This document shows positions 16,989 to 25,535 of a stretch of 64,000 nucleotides of DNA, one piece after another. The stretch is from Hymenobacter latericoloratus (GTDB lineage Bacteria > Bacteroidota > Bacteroidia > Cytophagales > Hymenobacteraceae): assembly GCF_014199535.1 (NCBI RefSeq), contig NZ_JACHNV010000008.1:62001-126000 (forward strand). The letters run 5' to 3'. The notes below the pieces were generated by a model that worked only from the letters and a program-made list of their open reading frames with translations, ran no database searches and was not told where the DNA came from. Within the stretch, counting starts at the first letter, position 1; every line of letters starts with the position of its first letter. The translations under genes and the position numbers were made by a program.

Positions 16989-18431
16989 CTACAATTTCAC
17001 GCACACGTTTTGAGCCTCCGTGAAGAAGCGCAAGGCTTCCAGGCCGCCTTCCCGCCCCACGCCGGAATTCTTCATCCCCCCGAACGGCGTGCGCAGGTCG
17101 CGGTGCAGCCAGGTGTTCACCCACACTACCCCGGCCTGCAGCTGCTGGGCTACCCGGTGGGCCCGCGTCAGGTCCCGGGTCCAGAGGGTAGCCGAGAGGC
17201 CGTAGTCGGTGCCGTTGGCCCAGGCTACTACCTCCTCCTCGGTATCAAAAGGTGTGAGCGTGACCACCGGCCCAAAGATTTCCTCCTGGTTGACGCGGCA
17301 GTCGGGGGCCAGCCCCTCAAATACGGTGGGCTCCAGAAAATACCCGTTGGTGCAGCGGCCCGGCACCTGCACCTGCCGCCCGCCCGCCAGCAGCTGTCCG
17401 CCTGCTTGGTGAGCCAACTCTATATAAGAAAGGATTTTGCGCAGATGCGCTTCGCTTACGATGGCGCCCTGACGGGTTGTGGCTTCCAGTGGGTCGCCTA
17501 CGGTCAGCTCCCGGACCTGCGCCAGAAACGCGGCCTTGAAAGCTTCATAGATGGGGCGCTCCACGAAAATACGCGAGCCGCACAGGCAAATCTGGCCCTG
17601 GTTGGCAAAGCTGCTCCGAATGCTGGTTTGCACGGCTTCCGCCAGGTCGCAGTCGGCGAAGAGGAGGTTGGGATTCTTGCCGCCCAGCTCCAGAGAAAGT
17701 TTTTTGAACTGCGGAGCCGCCGTGCGAGCAATGCGGGCACCGGTAGCCGTGCCACGGGTAAAGCTGATGGCCCGGATGCCCGGGTGCTCCACCAGGGCCT
17801 GCCCGGCGCCCGGCCCGCTGCCGTGCACAATGTTGAGCACGCCTGGGGGCAGGCCCGCTTCCCGGCTCAGCTCACTGAGCAGGTAGGCCGTGTAGGGCGT
17901 CAGCTCCGAGGGTTTGGCCACCACACAGCAGCCGGCCGCCAGGGCGGGCGCTATTTTCCAGGTGAACAGGTACAGCGGCAGGTTCCAGGGCGAAATGCAG
18001 GCCACTACGCCCACCGGATGGCGCACGGTGTAGTTCAGGGCCAAGCCCTCCTGCACGTGCGCCTCGGTGGCAAAATGCTGGGCTGCCGTACCAAAGAAGG
18101 CGAAGTTGCTGGCTGCCCGCGGAATATCCAGGGTGCGGGCTAGGGCCAGGGGTTTGCCGTTGTCCTCGCTTTCGGCCCGGGCCAGGGTTTCCAGGTCCCG
18201 GTCAATCAGCTCGGCTAGCTTCACTAGGCGCCGGCCCCGCTCTTCGGGCGGCAGGGCGCGCCAGCCGGGAAGAGCCGCCGTGGCGGCCTGCACGGCACGG
18301 TCGATATCGGCTGGGCCAGAATCGGCCACTTGCCCGAACACCTGCCCGGTAGCCGGATTGACTACAGGTAAGTAGGAGCCGGAAGCCGGGGGCAGAAACT
18401 CTCCGCCAATGAAATTATGCAGCTGCAGCAT
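16989..18431 (-). CDS. Aldehyde dehydrogenase, 2-aminomuconate/2-hydroxymuconate semialdehyde type
   Basis: The 480-aa NAD-dependent enzyme starts at ATG 18431 (MLQLHNFIGGEFLPPASGSY). It has the Rossmann region CISPWNLPLYLFTWKIAPAL, the catalytic Glu248 in KKLSLELGGKNPN and the nucleophile Cys282 in FANQGQICLCGS. The C-terminal WLHRDLRTPFGGMKNSG resembles the signature of ALDH8A1 and aminomuconate-semialdehyde dehydrogenases. The likely reaction is oxidation of 2-aminomuconate-6-semialdehyde, the product of ACMSD, to 2-aminomuconate. HAAO, ACMSD, KynU and KMO elsewhere in the window support this. It probably forms a transcript with the small ORF downstream. Confidence 0.88.
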   Translation of the reverse strand: MLQLHNFIGGEFLPPASGSYLPVVNPATGQVFGQVADSGPADIDRAVQAATAALPGWRALPPEERGRRLVKLAELIDRDLETLARAESEDNGKPLALARTLDIPRAASNFAFFGTAAQHFATEAHVQEGLALNYTVRHPVGVVACISPWNLPLYLFTWKIAPALAAGCCVVAKPSELTPYTAYLLSELSREAGLPPGVLNIVHGSGPGAGQALVEHPGIRAISFTRGTATGARIARTAAPQFKKLSLELGGKNPNLLFADCDLAEAVQTSIRSSFANQGQICLCGSRIFVERPIYEAFKAAFLAQVRELTVGDPLEATTRQGAIVSEAHLRKILSYIELAHQAGGQLLAGGRQVQVPGRCTNGYFLEPTVFEGLAPDCRVNQEEIFGPVVTLTPFDTEEEVVAWANGTDYGLSATLWTRDLTRAHRVAQQLQAGVVWVNTWLHRDLRTPFGGMKNSGVGREGGLEALRFFTEAQNVCVKL

Positions 18432-18577
18432 GCCGGAAAAGCTAGAGGAATGTGCCTAAGCTACACTAATCCGCGCTTTCCGGCCGGAAAGCTTCCGGCT
18501 TTTTCGGGGGGGAGGAGATACCGCCCGCGGCTTGGCTCTCTGGGGTACCCGGGCCCGCCCTCAGGTAAAGCGCGGGC

Positions 18578-19537
18578 CTATTTGCTATACCGGGCTTCGG
18601 GAGCTGGTTCCGGAGCCAGGTCAGTGTCCTCGATGATGTAGAGGGGGCGCTGGCGGGCATTGGCGCCCAGCCGGGCCACGTACTCGCCAATCACGCCCAC
18701 GGCCATCAGCTGCACCCCGCCCAAAAACAGCACGCTCACCATAATGGAAGGCCAGCCTACCCCGTAGTTATGCAGAAAGAAGCGGGCGTACACGGCATAC
18801 AGCATCACCAGAAAAGCCACCCCCGATACGGTAAACCCGCCGATAGTGGCAATGCGCAGGGGCAGGTCAGAAAAGGAGGTAATACCGTCCAGGGCCAGCC
18901 GAATCAGCTTGCTGTAGGTGTAGCCTGGCTCCCCACTGGCCCGCTCCGAGCGGTCAAACTCCAGGAAGGTCTGGCGGTAGCCAATCCAGGCAATCTGGCC
19001 CCGAATAAATTTATTCTGCTCGGGCATCTGCTTCAAGGCCTTCACCACCTTCCGCGACACAATGCGGAAGTCGCCGGTGTCGAGCGGGATATTCACGGAG
19101 GTGATGCTGGCCAGCAGGCGGTAGAACATCTTGGCCGTGAACAGCTTGATTGCGCTTTCGCCCTGGCGGGTGCGGCGCTTGGCGTACACCACCTCGTAGC
19201 CTTCCTGCAGCTTGGCGTACAGCGCCGGAATCAGCTCGGGAGGGTCCTGCAAGTCGCCGTCCATCACCACCACGGCCGCCCCCGACGACAAATCCAGGCC
19301 GGCGGTAATGGCAATCTGGTGGCCGAAGTTGCGGCTGAAGGTGATGTAGTGGATGCGCGGGTCGCGGGCGGCCAGCTCCCGGATCAGCTCCAGGGACCGG
19401 TCGCGCGAGCCGTCATTGACCAGAATCACCTCGGCCTGCCAGGAGGGCTGGGCGTCCAGCATCTGGGCCACGCGGGCATACAGGGCAGGTAGGTTGGTTT
19501 CCTCGTTGTAAATCGGGATGACGATAGAAAGGTCCAC
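18578..19537 (-). CDS. GT2 polyprenyl-phosphate glycosyltransferase (GtrB/DPM1-like), copy A
   Basis: The 319-aa protein starts at GTG 19537 (M)DLSIVIPIYNEE. It has a GT-A fold with VNDGSRDRSLELI and the DXD motif in VVVMDGDLQDPPE. TGDFRIVSRKVV and MPEQNKFIRGQIAWIGYRQ are typical of bactoprenyl-phosphate glucosyltransferases. Two C-terminal membrane helices follow (IATIGGFTVSGVAFLVMLYA and SIMVSVLFLGGVQLMAVGVI). Such enzymes load a sugar onto undecaprenyl phosphate at the inner membrane for use by GT-C enzymes. It lies 24 bp after the methyltransferase. Its close paralogue is at 20307-21299, with long tracts of identical DNA. Confidence 0.92.
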   Translation of the reverse strand: MDLSIVIPIYNEETNLPALYARVAQMLDAQPSWQAEVILVNDGSRDRSLELIRELAARDPRIHYITFSRNFGHQIAITAGLDLSSGAAVVVMDGDLQDPPELIPALYAKLQEGYEVVYAKRRTRQGESAIKLFTAKMFYRLLASITSVNIPLDTGDFRIVSRKVVKALKQMPEQNKFIRGQIAWIGYRQTFLEFDRSERASGEPGYTYSKLIRLALDGITSFSDLPLRIATIGGFTVSGVAFLVMLYAVYARFFLHNYGVGWPSIMVSVLFLGGVQLMAVGVIGEYVARLGANARQRPLYIIEDTDLAPEPAPEARYSK

Positions 19538-19561
19538 GGCGGTACGGTAGCGCTGGAAAAG

Positions 19562-20317
19562 TTAGGCGGCCGGCTTGCGGGCCAAAGAAAATACACTGAC
19601 GCCCACGGGGGCATTGAGGGCCTGCAGCACCCGGTTTTCGGCCACGATGAAGCCGCGCAGTAAGGTGTTGAGGAGCGGCGGCGTGGCAAAGAAGTCGTCC
19701 TTGAGCGCCTGGCCGGGGGTAGGGCGGGGCGGGTTCAGCCGGTTGAGCAGGCGTACGGCGGCCGTGGGGAAAAACAGGCCCACGTTCCAGTAGGAGTGGC
19801 GCTGCACCGCAAAGCCGGCCCGCCGCAGCGCCCCGGTTAGCTGCCCGGCCGAGTAGCGCCGGAAGTGCTGGTTCACCTCGTCGTGCTTGCCCCACAGAAA
19901 GGAAAAGGCCGGCACAAACACCAACAGCTGCCCGCCGGGCCGCAGCACGCGCCCCCACTCGCGCAGGGCCTGGGCCTCGTCCTGGATGTGCTCCAGCACA
20001 TCGGAGGCAATAACTAGGTCAAAGGAAGCATCGGGGAAGTTGAGCCGGGCCCCGTCCATGCACGACACATTCGGAATGCCGCGCTGCTGGGCCACGGCAA
20101 TGCCGGCTTCGCTGACGTCGATGCCGGTCAGGTTGGTGTAGCCCTGGCCGGCCAGGCGCTGCAGCAGCGGCCCGCCCGAGCACCCAATTTCCAGGATGGG
20201 GGCCGTGCGCGGCAGCTGCAGGCGCTGCACCAACCGAAACACCATGTCGCGCCGGGCCTGAAACCACCAGTAGTTTTCCTCGATCTGGTGGTATTTCAGT
20301 TCGTATTCAAGATTCAT
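19562..20317 (-). CDS. SAM-dependent class I methyltransferase
   Basis: The 251-aa protein starts at ATG 20317 (MNLEYELKYHQIEENYWWFQ). Motif I is ILEIGCSGGPLLQRL; the acidic residue in LTGIDVSEAG ends strand 2; IASDVLEHIQDE and GGQLLVFVPAFSFLWGKHDE follow the UbiE/Methyltransf_11 pattern. This kind is common in surface-polysaccharide clusters, acting on sugars or lipid-linked intermediates. Its start overlaps the end of the upstream GT2 gene by 11 nt and the next GT2 gene follows after 24 bp, so the three form one operon. Confidence 0.9.
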   Translation of the reverse strand: MNLEYELKYHQIEENYWWFQARRDMVFRLVQRLQLPRTAPILEIGCSGGPLLQRLAGQGYTNLTGIDVSEAGIAVAQQRGIPNVSCMDGARLNFPDASFDLVIASDVLEHIQDEAQALREWGRVLRPGGQLLVFVPAFSFLWGKHDEVNQHFRRYSAGQLTGALRRAGFAVQRHSYWNVGLFFPTAAVRLLNRLNPPRPTPGQALKDDFFATPPLLNTLLRGFIVAENRVLQALNAPVGVSVFSLARKPAA

Positions 20318-21299
20318 GAGGGCTCCGTATTAGGCTGGCTGGTGGGGTAGGGGCGGCGTGGGGCGGCGGGTGGACTCCCCCCACATTGGTATCGGAAATG
20401 ATGTAGAGGGGGCGCTGGCGGACGTTGGCACTGAGCCGGGCAATGTACTCCCCGATGATACCGACGGCAATCAGCTGCACCCCGCCCAAAAATAAGATGC
20501 TGATCATCAGGGAGGCCCAGCCCGGCTGGTAGTCGCCGCTGATAAAGCGGGCATACAGCGTGTAGAGCATCACCAAGAAGGCTACCCCCGACACCAAAAA
20601 GCCGCTGAGCGTGGCCGCTTTCAGGGGCGCATCGGAGAAGCCCGTGATGCCATCCAGGGCCAGCCGAATCATTTTACTGTAGGTGTAGCCCGTGGCCCCG
20701 CCGGCCCGCTCGGCCCGGTCGTACTCCAGGTAAGTCTGGCGGTAGCCAATCCAGGAAATCTGCCCTCGGATAAACTTGTTCTGCTCGGGCATCTGCCGGA
20801 GGGCCGCCACCACCTTGCGCGACACAATGCGGAAGTCGCCGGTATCTACCGGAATGGAAATATGGGTGATGCTGGCCAGCAGGCGGTAGAACAGCTTGGC
20901 CGTGAGCAGCTTGGCTGCGCTTTCGCCCTGGCGGGTGCGGCGCTTGGCGTACACCACCTCGTAGCCTTCCTGCAGCTTGGCGTACAGCGCCGGAATCAGC
21001 TCGGGCGGGTCCTGCAGGTCGGCATCAATAATAACCACGGCCTCGCCCCCCGACACATCCAGGCCGGCGGTTACGGCAATCTGGTGACCGAAATTGCGGC
21101 TGAAATCGGCGTAGCGCACCTGCGGGTCGTGGGCGGCCAGCTCCCGGATCAGCTCCAGGGACCGGTCGCGCGAGCCGTCGTTGATGAAGATCAGCTCGTA
21201 GGCAACCTGCATGGGCGCCAGCACGCCCCGCAGCCGGTGATAGAGGGCATGGATGTTGGCCTCTTCATTGTAAATAGGAATGACAACGGATAGGTCCAA
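20307..21299 (-). CDS. GT2 polyprenyl-phosphate glycosyltransferase (GtrB/DPM1-like), copy B
   Basis: I place the start at TTG 21299 because it aligns exactly with the GTG start of copy A (LDLSVVIPIYNEEANIHALY); a GTG at 21401 would add 34 residues with no family match. The 330-aa protein has INDGSRDRSLELI, the DXD motif in VVIIDADLQDPPE, PVDTGDFRIVSRKV and MPEQNKFIRGQISWIGYRQ, plus two C-terminal membrane helices. The expected role matches copy A. It differs from copy A mainly in the helices and the C-terminal tail (VGGVHPPPHAAPTPPAS). It overlaps the methyltransferase start by 11 nt. Confidence 0.9.
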   Translation of the reverse strand: MDLSVVIPIYNEEANIHALYHRLRGVLAPMQVAYELIFINDGSRDRSLELIRELAAHDPQVRYADFSRNFGHQIAVTAGLDVSGGEAVVIIDADLQDPPELIPALYAKLQEGYEVVYAKRRTRQGESAAKLLTAKLFYRLLASITHISIPVDTGDFRIVSRKVVAALRQMPEQNKFIRGQISWIGYRQTYLEYDRAERAGGATGYTYSKMIRLALDGITGFSDAPLKAATLSGFLVSGVAFLVMLYTLYARFISGDYQPGWASLMISILFLGGVQLIAVGIIGEYIARLSANVRQRPLYIISDTNVGGVHPPPHAAPTPPASLIRSPHES

Positions 21300-21482
21300 A
21301 GGGGCGGAGCGTGGGGTTTCGGCAGGTAAAAATGGCGAAAGTATATGGACCTTGACAGGGAAGGCCGGCGTAGTACCCGATGGGCGGGGTAGTTGGGCCA
21401 CCCGGTGCGGGCGGTTCGCGGGGGCCGAAGGGGTAGGGGGCCAGGCAGCTTAGCAGCCAGTGGCTGCCACCGCCTGCCCGTG

Positions 21483-23075
21483 CTACCAGCGGTAAAACAC
21501 CGATAAAATCCGGATGCCGTTTACTTTCACGGTGTGCACCTCACGGCCCACGCTGTCGGGGTAGGGCTCGGGGTGGGTGCGGTAGGCGGTCAGGAAGTAC
21601 CGCTCCTGGCTGTTCGGGTCAATGGTGAAGCGGGCCCGGTCTTCGGGCCGGAGCACGGCCAGGTTGTTTTCCAGCACAATCCGGAAAGGCGCGTCAATGG
21701 CAATGCGGGAAGAAGTGCTGTTGGCCAGAATCCACTCCAGGCCCTGGCGATACGAAAGGCCCCAGTAGTCGCCCTCGAACAGCTGGCTGGCCTCCGGATC
21801 GGAAAGAAACGAGTAGTACACCTGCTGATTGGGGTGGGAGCTTACCATCCGGACGGCCGTGTACCCAGCCTCGGCCCCGGCCAGAACGGCGGCCCCCAGC
21901 GCCAGGCGTTTGAGGAAGGCGCGGCCCCGGCTAGCCTGCCAGGTGACATGGATGCCGCGCGCGGCCAGCAGAATGATAGCCGGATATATAAAGTACAGAT
22001 GGCGCCACCCGTCGTAAATCACGGAGTGCAGAACAATCACCATGAGCAGGGGCACCAGCAGCCACAGCAGCAGCAGCACGTCCAGGCGGCCCTGCGGGGT
22101 TTTCAGGAAGGAGAAAGGGTGCCGGAGAAGCGCGTAGCCGCTGGCCCCGAGGCCAACCAGGCTGGCTACCACGTAGGCAACGGGGGTGGTGATGATAATC
22201 CAGACGGGGGCGTAGTGCCAGGGTAGGGCCAGGGAGTGCACTTTTTCGCCGAGGTAGAGAAGGTAGCCGTCCCAGCGGAAGCGCTTCATTTTCTCGAAGG
22301 CCAGCAGGAAGTTATCCAGGGGCGCTTCCCACAGGTAGGGCCACCCGGCCACGGTAAACGCGGCGCTGGCTACGCAGTACAGCAAAAAGGCCCGGAGCAG
22401 GGTTTTGCGCTGGGCGGCGGTAGCCGGAGCGGCCACCAGCTCCAGCACAAACATGCCCACGGTAAGCGCACCCAGCAGGCACCCCAGAATCCGGATATCG
22501 GTGGCAATGGCCGTGGCCAGACCGTGCAGCACGGCACGCCCCAGGGTAGGGCGCGCCAGCAGCCGAACCAGCGTGTAGATGCCGAACGTGAAAAAGCTCA
22601 GAAACACCAGGTCCTTGCCGTTGCTGAACGCATCGGCGAAAATGCGCGGCGAAATGAGAAGTAACGTGCTGGCTAACAAGCCAAACTGCCAACTGCTGAA
22701 CCGGATGCGGGCAATATGGTACACCGACCATAAGGCCAGCACAAACGTCAGGAAGATGCAGAAGTGGCGGACCAGGTAGTAGGTGCGCGAGTCCAGGCCC
22801 GGCCACGCTACCTCCATAAAGGCCAGGGGCAGGTGAAAGATGACCCCGTGGTCGCGCTCCTCATAGCCGGCAAACTCCGGCACGCTCGAAAATATAGCCT
22901 GCCGCCCGGCCCACTCCGGGGCCAGCAGGCCAGTAATATACTTGGCGTTTACAATGCCATTGGTGCGGTCAATGGATTCGTCCCAGGACACCCCGTAATC
23001 CTGATACAAGAGCAGCCCCAGCAGGATGATACACAAAAAATAGGCTCGGATATAGATCGGGCGGGGTGCTGCCAT
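21483..23075 (-). CDS. Polytopic membrane protein, GT39-like glycosyltransferase (GT-C)
   Basis: The start at ATG 23075 (MAAPRPIYIRAYFLCIILLG) gives 530 aa with a first membrane helix near the N-terminus; the longer reading to 23279 adds a Gly-rich stretch and overlaps the opposite promoter. About ten hydrophobic helices are visible. The first periplasmic loop carries YGVSWDESIDRTNG, resembling the catalytic Asp-containing loop of GT39/PMT-type enzymes. The C-terminal soluble part (about 430-530) is less hydrophobic. It probably transfers a sugar from a polyprenyl-phosphate donor, such as those made by the downstream GT2 enzymes, to a surface glycan or protein. Confidence 0.75.
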   Translation of the reverse strand: MAAPRPIYIRAYFLCIILLGLLLYQDYGVSWDESIDRTNGIVNAKYITGLLAPEWAGRQAIFSSVPEFAGYEERDHGVIFHLPLAFMEVAWPGLDSRTYYLVRHFCIFLTFVLALWSVYHIARIRFSSWQFGLLASTLLLISPRIFADAFSNGKDLVFLSFFTFGIYTLVRLLARPTLGRAVLHGLATAIATDIRILGCLLGALTVGMFVLELVAAPATAAQRKTLLRAFLLYCVASAAFTVAGWPYLWEAPLDNFLLAFEKMKRFRWDGYLLYLGEKVHSLALPWHYAPVWIIITTPVAYVVASLVGLGASGYALLRHPFSFLKTPQGRLDVLLLLWLLVPLLMVIVLHSVIYDGWRHLYFIYPAIILLAARGIHVTWQASRGRAFLKRLALGAAVLAGAEAGYTAVRMVSSHPNQQVYYSFLSDPEASQLFEGDYWGLSYRQGLEWILANSTSSRIAIDAPFRIVLENNLAVLRPEDRARFTIDPNSQERYFLTAYRTHPEPYPDSVGREVHTVKVNGIRILSVFYRW

Positions 23076-23303
23076 TGGGGGAACGGAAGGGGGAAGCCCC
23101 AGGACCGGGGGCGTTGCAGGATCAAAGAAAGGAAAAGAAGCCGCAAGCTGTACGCCCCCGGAGCCGCCCCCACCGCCGGAGCCGGTGGTCCTGCTGGCCC
23201 GGGGGCGGGTAGGAGCTCCCATACCCCTCGCCGCCGGCTGGCGCGCAAAACAAGAGGCGTGGTTCTTTTTAAGGCGCAATAGCTGCTTGACTAGCAGAGT
23301 TTA

Positions 23304-23311
23304 TACCTTTG
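23304..23311 (+). promoter_or_regulatory. -7 box for the lipoprotein gene at 23365
   Basis: TACCTTTG is a perfect TAnnTTTG box 53 bp before the start. A TTG lies 14 bp upstream of the box, shorter than the usual spacing. Confidence 0.6.
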
Positions 23312-23364
23312 CCGCACCTTCTCTGAAAGCCGCTACACGAAACATTTTCCATACGTCACCTTAC

Positions 23365-23904
23365 ATGAAAAAATTTACTGTCCTGCTGAGCCTGGCAGTG
23401 CTTGGGGCCTGCTCTTCCGACGAAAAGGCCAGCACCAGCGCTTCTGACGCGAAAACCATCACATTCAACGACTTTGAATCGGTAGCAGGGTGGAACGTTG
23501 ATCCGGCGCTGCTGGACCGGGGCCGGGCGCACTCGGGTAAGTACGCCATTAAGGTGGACAAGGACCGGGAGTTCAGCCTGACCTTCGATATGGCTCTGGG
23601 CCAGGCCACGCCCACGAAAATCAAGACCGTACACCTGGAAGCCTACGCCTTCCTGCCCAGCGACAAAGCTACGGGCATGCTGGGCGTGCAGGTGATGGAC
23701 GATACCAACACGCAGCAGCTGTTCGGCGACGGTATCCGGCTGGGCGAGGCCGTGAAATCGTACGGCAAGTGGGTGCCCGTGAGCAAGGACATTACCCTGC
23801 CCGAAAACATTACGGCCGCCCAGCACCTGCGCCTGTCGCTGTGGCGCGCCGATGCCAGCGACTACGTGCTGATTGACGACGTGAAGCTGAGCATTAAGGA
23901 ATAA
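23365..23904 (+). CDS. Carbohydrate-binding-like lipoprotein, paralogue 1
   Basis: The start at ATG 23365 gives 179 aa with a lipoprotein signal (MKKFTVLLSLAVLGAC, lipobox LGAC). The mature part begins with an acidic Ser/Asp linker and then FNDFESVAGWNVDPALLDRG, AHSGKYAIKVDKDREFSL and the terminal LRLSLWRADASDYVLIDDV. FE-x-GW, GKYA and a final (I/L)DDV are typical of CBM4/9-type jelly-roll domains. A related gene lies at 26988-27542, with the same LWRAD motif and order. It sits between GT-C-like genes and may bind glycan at the cell surface; this is inference. Confidence 0.8.
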   Translation: MKKFTVLLSLAVLGACSSDEKASTSASDAKTITFNDFESVAGWNVDPALLDRGRAHSGKYAIKVDKDREFSLTFDMALGQATPTKIKTVHLEAYAFLPSDKATGMLGVQVMDDTNTQQLFGDGIRLGEAVKSYGKWVPVSKDITLPENITAAQHLRLSLWRADASDYVLIDDVKLSIKE

Positions 23905-24020
23905 GTGCCGCTGGTTGCTATACTTCAGGGCGGGATGCCAGGCCGGTGCCTTTTGGTCGGCCCGGCATCCCGTTTTATGCTTATCCGGCAGCCCGGCTGC
24001 CCCCAACCCTCGTTGCTGCT

Positions 24021-25463
24021 ATGCCCAAACGCTACTGGACCGGCCTGTTAATCGGGTTGATTGTGCTCGATACGGCGCTTACGTTCTGGCAGAACCTGCA
24101 GCTGCCCCTCGACGGCGACCTGGTTTCCATTGTGTTTCCGGCGCCCTGGTACCAGCAGGTGCTGCAGGACCCGTTCGGTTGGGCTGTTGTTACCAAAAAC
24201 GCGGTGTACGCCGGTACCAACCGGTTTTTCGCGCACGCGGCCATGGGCCTGTACTGGAAGCAGGTTCCGCGGGTGCTGCAGTGGTTTACTACCCCCATCA
24301 ACAGCCTGTACGTGGCCAGTGCCCTGTTCTCGACGGTGGTGCAGGTGCTGCTAGTGCTGGCGCTGGCTTTTTACGTGCGGCGCGGCGGCGGTGGCCCGCG
24401 CGGGTCGTGGGGTTTCTGGGTGGCCGCGGCCTTGCTGGTGCCGCTGTTTCAGACGGAGGGCTTTTATGAGCAGATGGGCGTAACCAACCGCGCCATTACC
24501 TACACCTTTTTCTACGCCTTCCCGCTGGCCCTGCTGCTGGCGTTGCTGTGGCCGTTTTTCCGGGCGGCGCATGCCCGGCAGCCCCTGCGCGTGCACCCAC
24601 TCAACGGGCTGCTGCTGGTGTTGCTGATGGTGGTTATTGCCTTTAACGGGCCCATTGCCACGGCCGCTGTGGCGGTGCTGCTGTTTGGCATTGGGGTGTA
24701 CTGGGCGTGGCACCGGGGGCGCGCCATAATTAGCCCCACCGCTCCGGCCGGCGGCCAGTGGCTTTCAGGCCAGGCCCTGCTGCTGCTGGGTGTTCTGGCG
24801 GGCCTGAGTGTGTATTCGCTTTACGTAGGCCGCAACAACGCCGAAAACTCGCATACCCACACCCTCGGGCAGCTTTACCGGCTGTTGCCCACGGGTTTTT
24901 CCCAGGAGCTGGAGAAAGAATGGGGCCTACCCCTGCTGCTACTCCTGATCCTGGTGAACGGGCAGCTCGTGCGGTGGCTGTTTCCGCCCTCGGCGGAGCG
25001 GCAGTGGGTGCTGGGCAGCCTGCGGGCGGTAGGCCTGTTTGCGGTGCTGTTTCTGGTGCTGCTTCCCTTCGGCGGCTACCGCGACTACCGGCCCTACCTA
25101 ATTCGGGGCGACTCTATCCTGCCCGTGCTGCTGGCCTTGTTCTATGCCTACGGGGTGTCCACGTATTTTCTGCTGTTTCAGCTGCGGGGCCGGATACGCT
25201 CGGGTTATGCGGTGCTGGTAGGGCTGTTTCTACTTACGTTTATCTACATGGATGCCGTGCCGAAGCTGCCCCGCAACAACGATTGTGAGCGGTGGGCCCT
25301 GGACCAGATGGCCCGCGCTCCGGAGCCGGAGGTGCGCATTGCCCCGTACTGCAACGTGCTGAGCTGGGGCACCATCCCCGATCCGAACCAGTCGGATCTG
25401 CAGGCGCAGCTGCTGCACTACTGGGGCGTAACCGACCGCCCCAAGAAGTATTACCAGCGGTAG
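24021..25463 (+). CDS. Polytopic membrane protein of the glycan block
   Basis: The start at ATG 24021 (MPKRYWTGLLIGLIVLDTAL) gives 480 aa with about ten membrane helices. The first periplasmic loop has LPLDGDLVSIVFPAPWYQQV with acidic residues, as in GT-C enzymes. The end is soluble and cysteine-containing (NNDCERWALDQMARA, IAPYCNVLSWGTI). I do not recognise the exact family; a glycosyltransferase or polymerase-like role is inferred from topology and neighbours. It follows the lipoprotein by 116 bp and precedes another polytopic gene by 72 bp, so co-transcription is likely. Confidence 0.75.
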   Translation: MPKRYWTGLLIGLIVLDTALTFWQNLQLPLDGDLVSIVFPAPWYQQVLQDPFGWAVVTKNAVYAGTNRFFAHAAMGLYWKQVPRVLQWFTTPINSLYVASALFSTVVQVLLVLALAFYVRRGGGGPRGSWGFWVAAALLVPLFQTEGFYEQMGVTNRAITYTFFYAFPLALLLALLWPFFRAAHARQPLRVHPLNGLLLVLLMVVIAFNGPIATAAVAVLLFGIGVYWAWHRGRAIISPTAPAGGQWLSGQALLLLGVLAGLSVYSLYVGRNNAENSHTHTLGQLYRLLPTGFSQELEKEWGLPLLLLLILVNGQLVRWLFPPSAERQWVLGSLRAVGLFAVLFLVLLPFGGYRDYRPYLIRGDSILPVLLALFYAYGVSTYFLLFQLRGRIRSGYAVLVGLFLLTFIYMDAVPKLPRNNDCERWALDQMARAPEPEVRIAPYCNVLSWGTIPDPNQSDLQAQLLHYWGVTDRPKKYYQR

Positions 25464-25535
25464 GCACCGGCCGCCTCCTGGCCGGAAGCCGGCCGCCTTC
25501 ATTCAGTGTTCCAGTCCTTGTTCTTTATCGGGCGT

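Noticed and set aside
21300..21401. GTG 21401 as the start of GT2 copy B
   Set aside because: It adds 34 residues without a match; the paralogue starts exactly at the position of TTG 21299.
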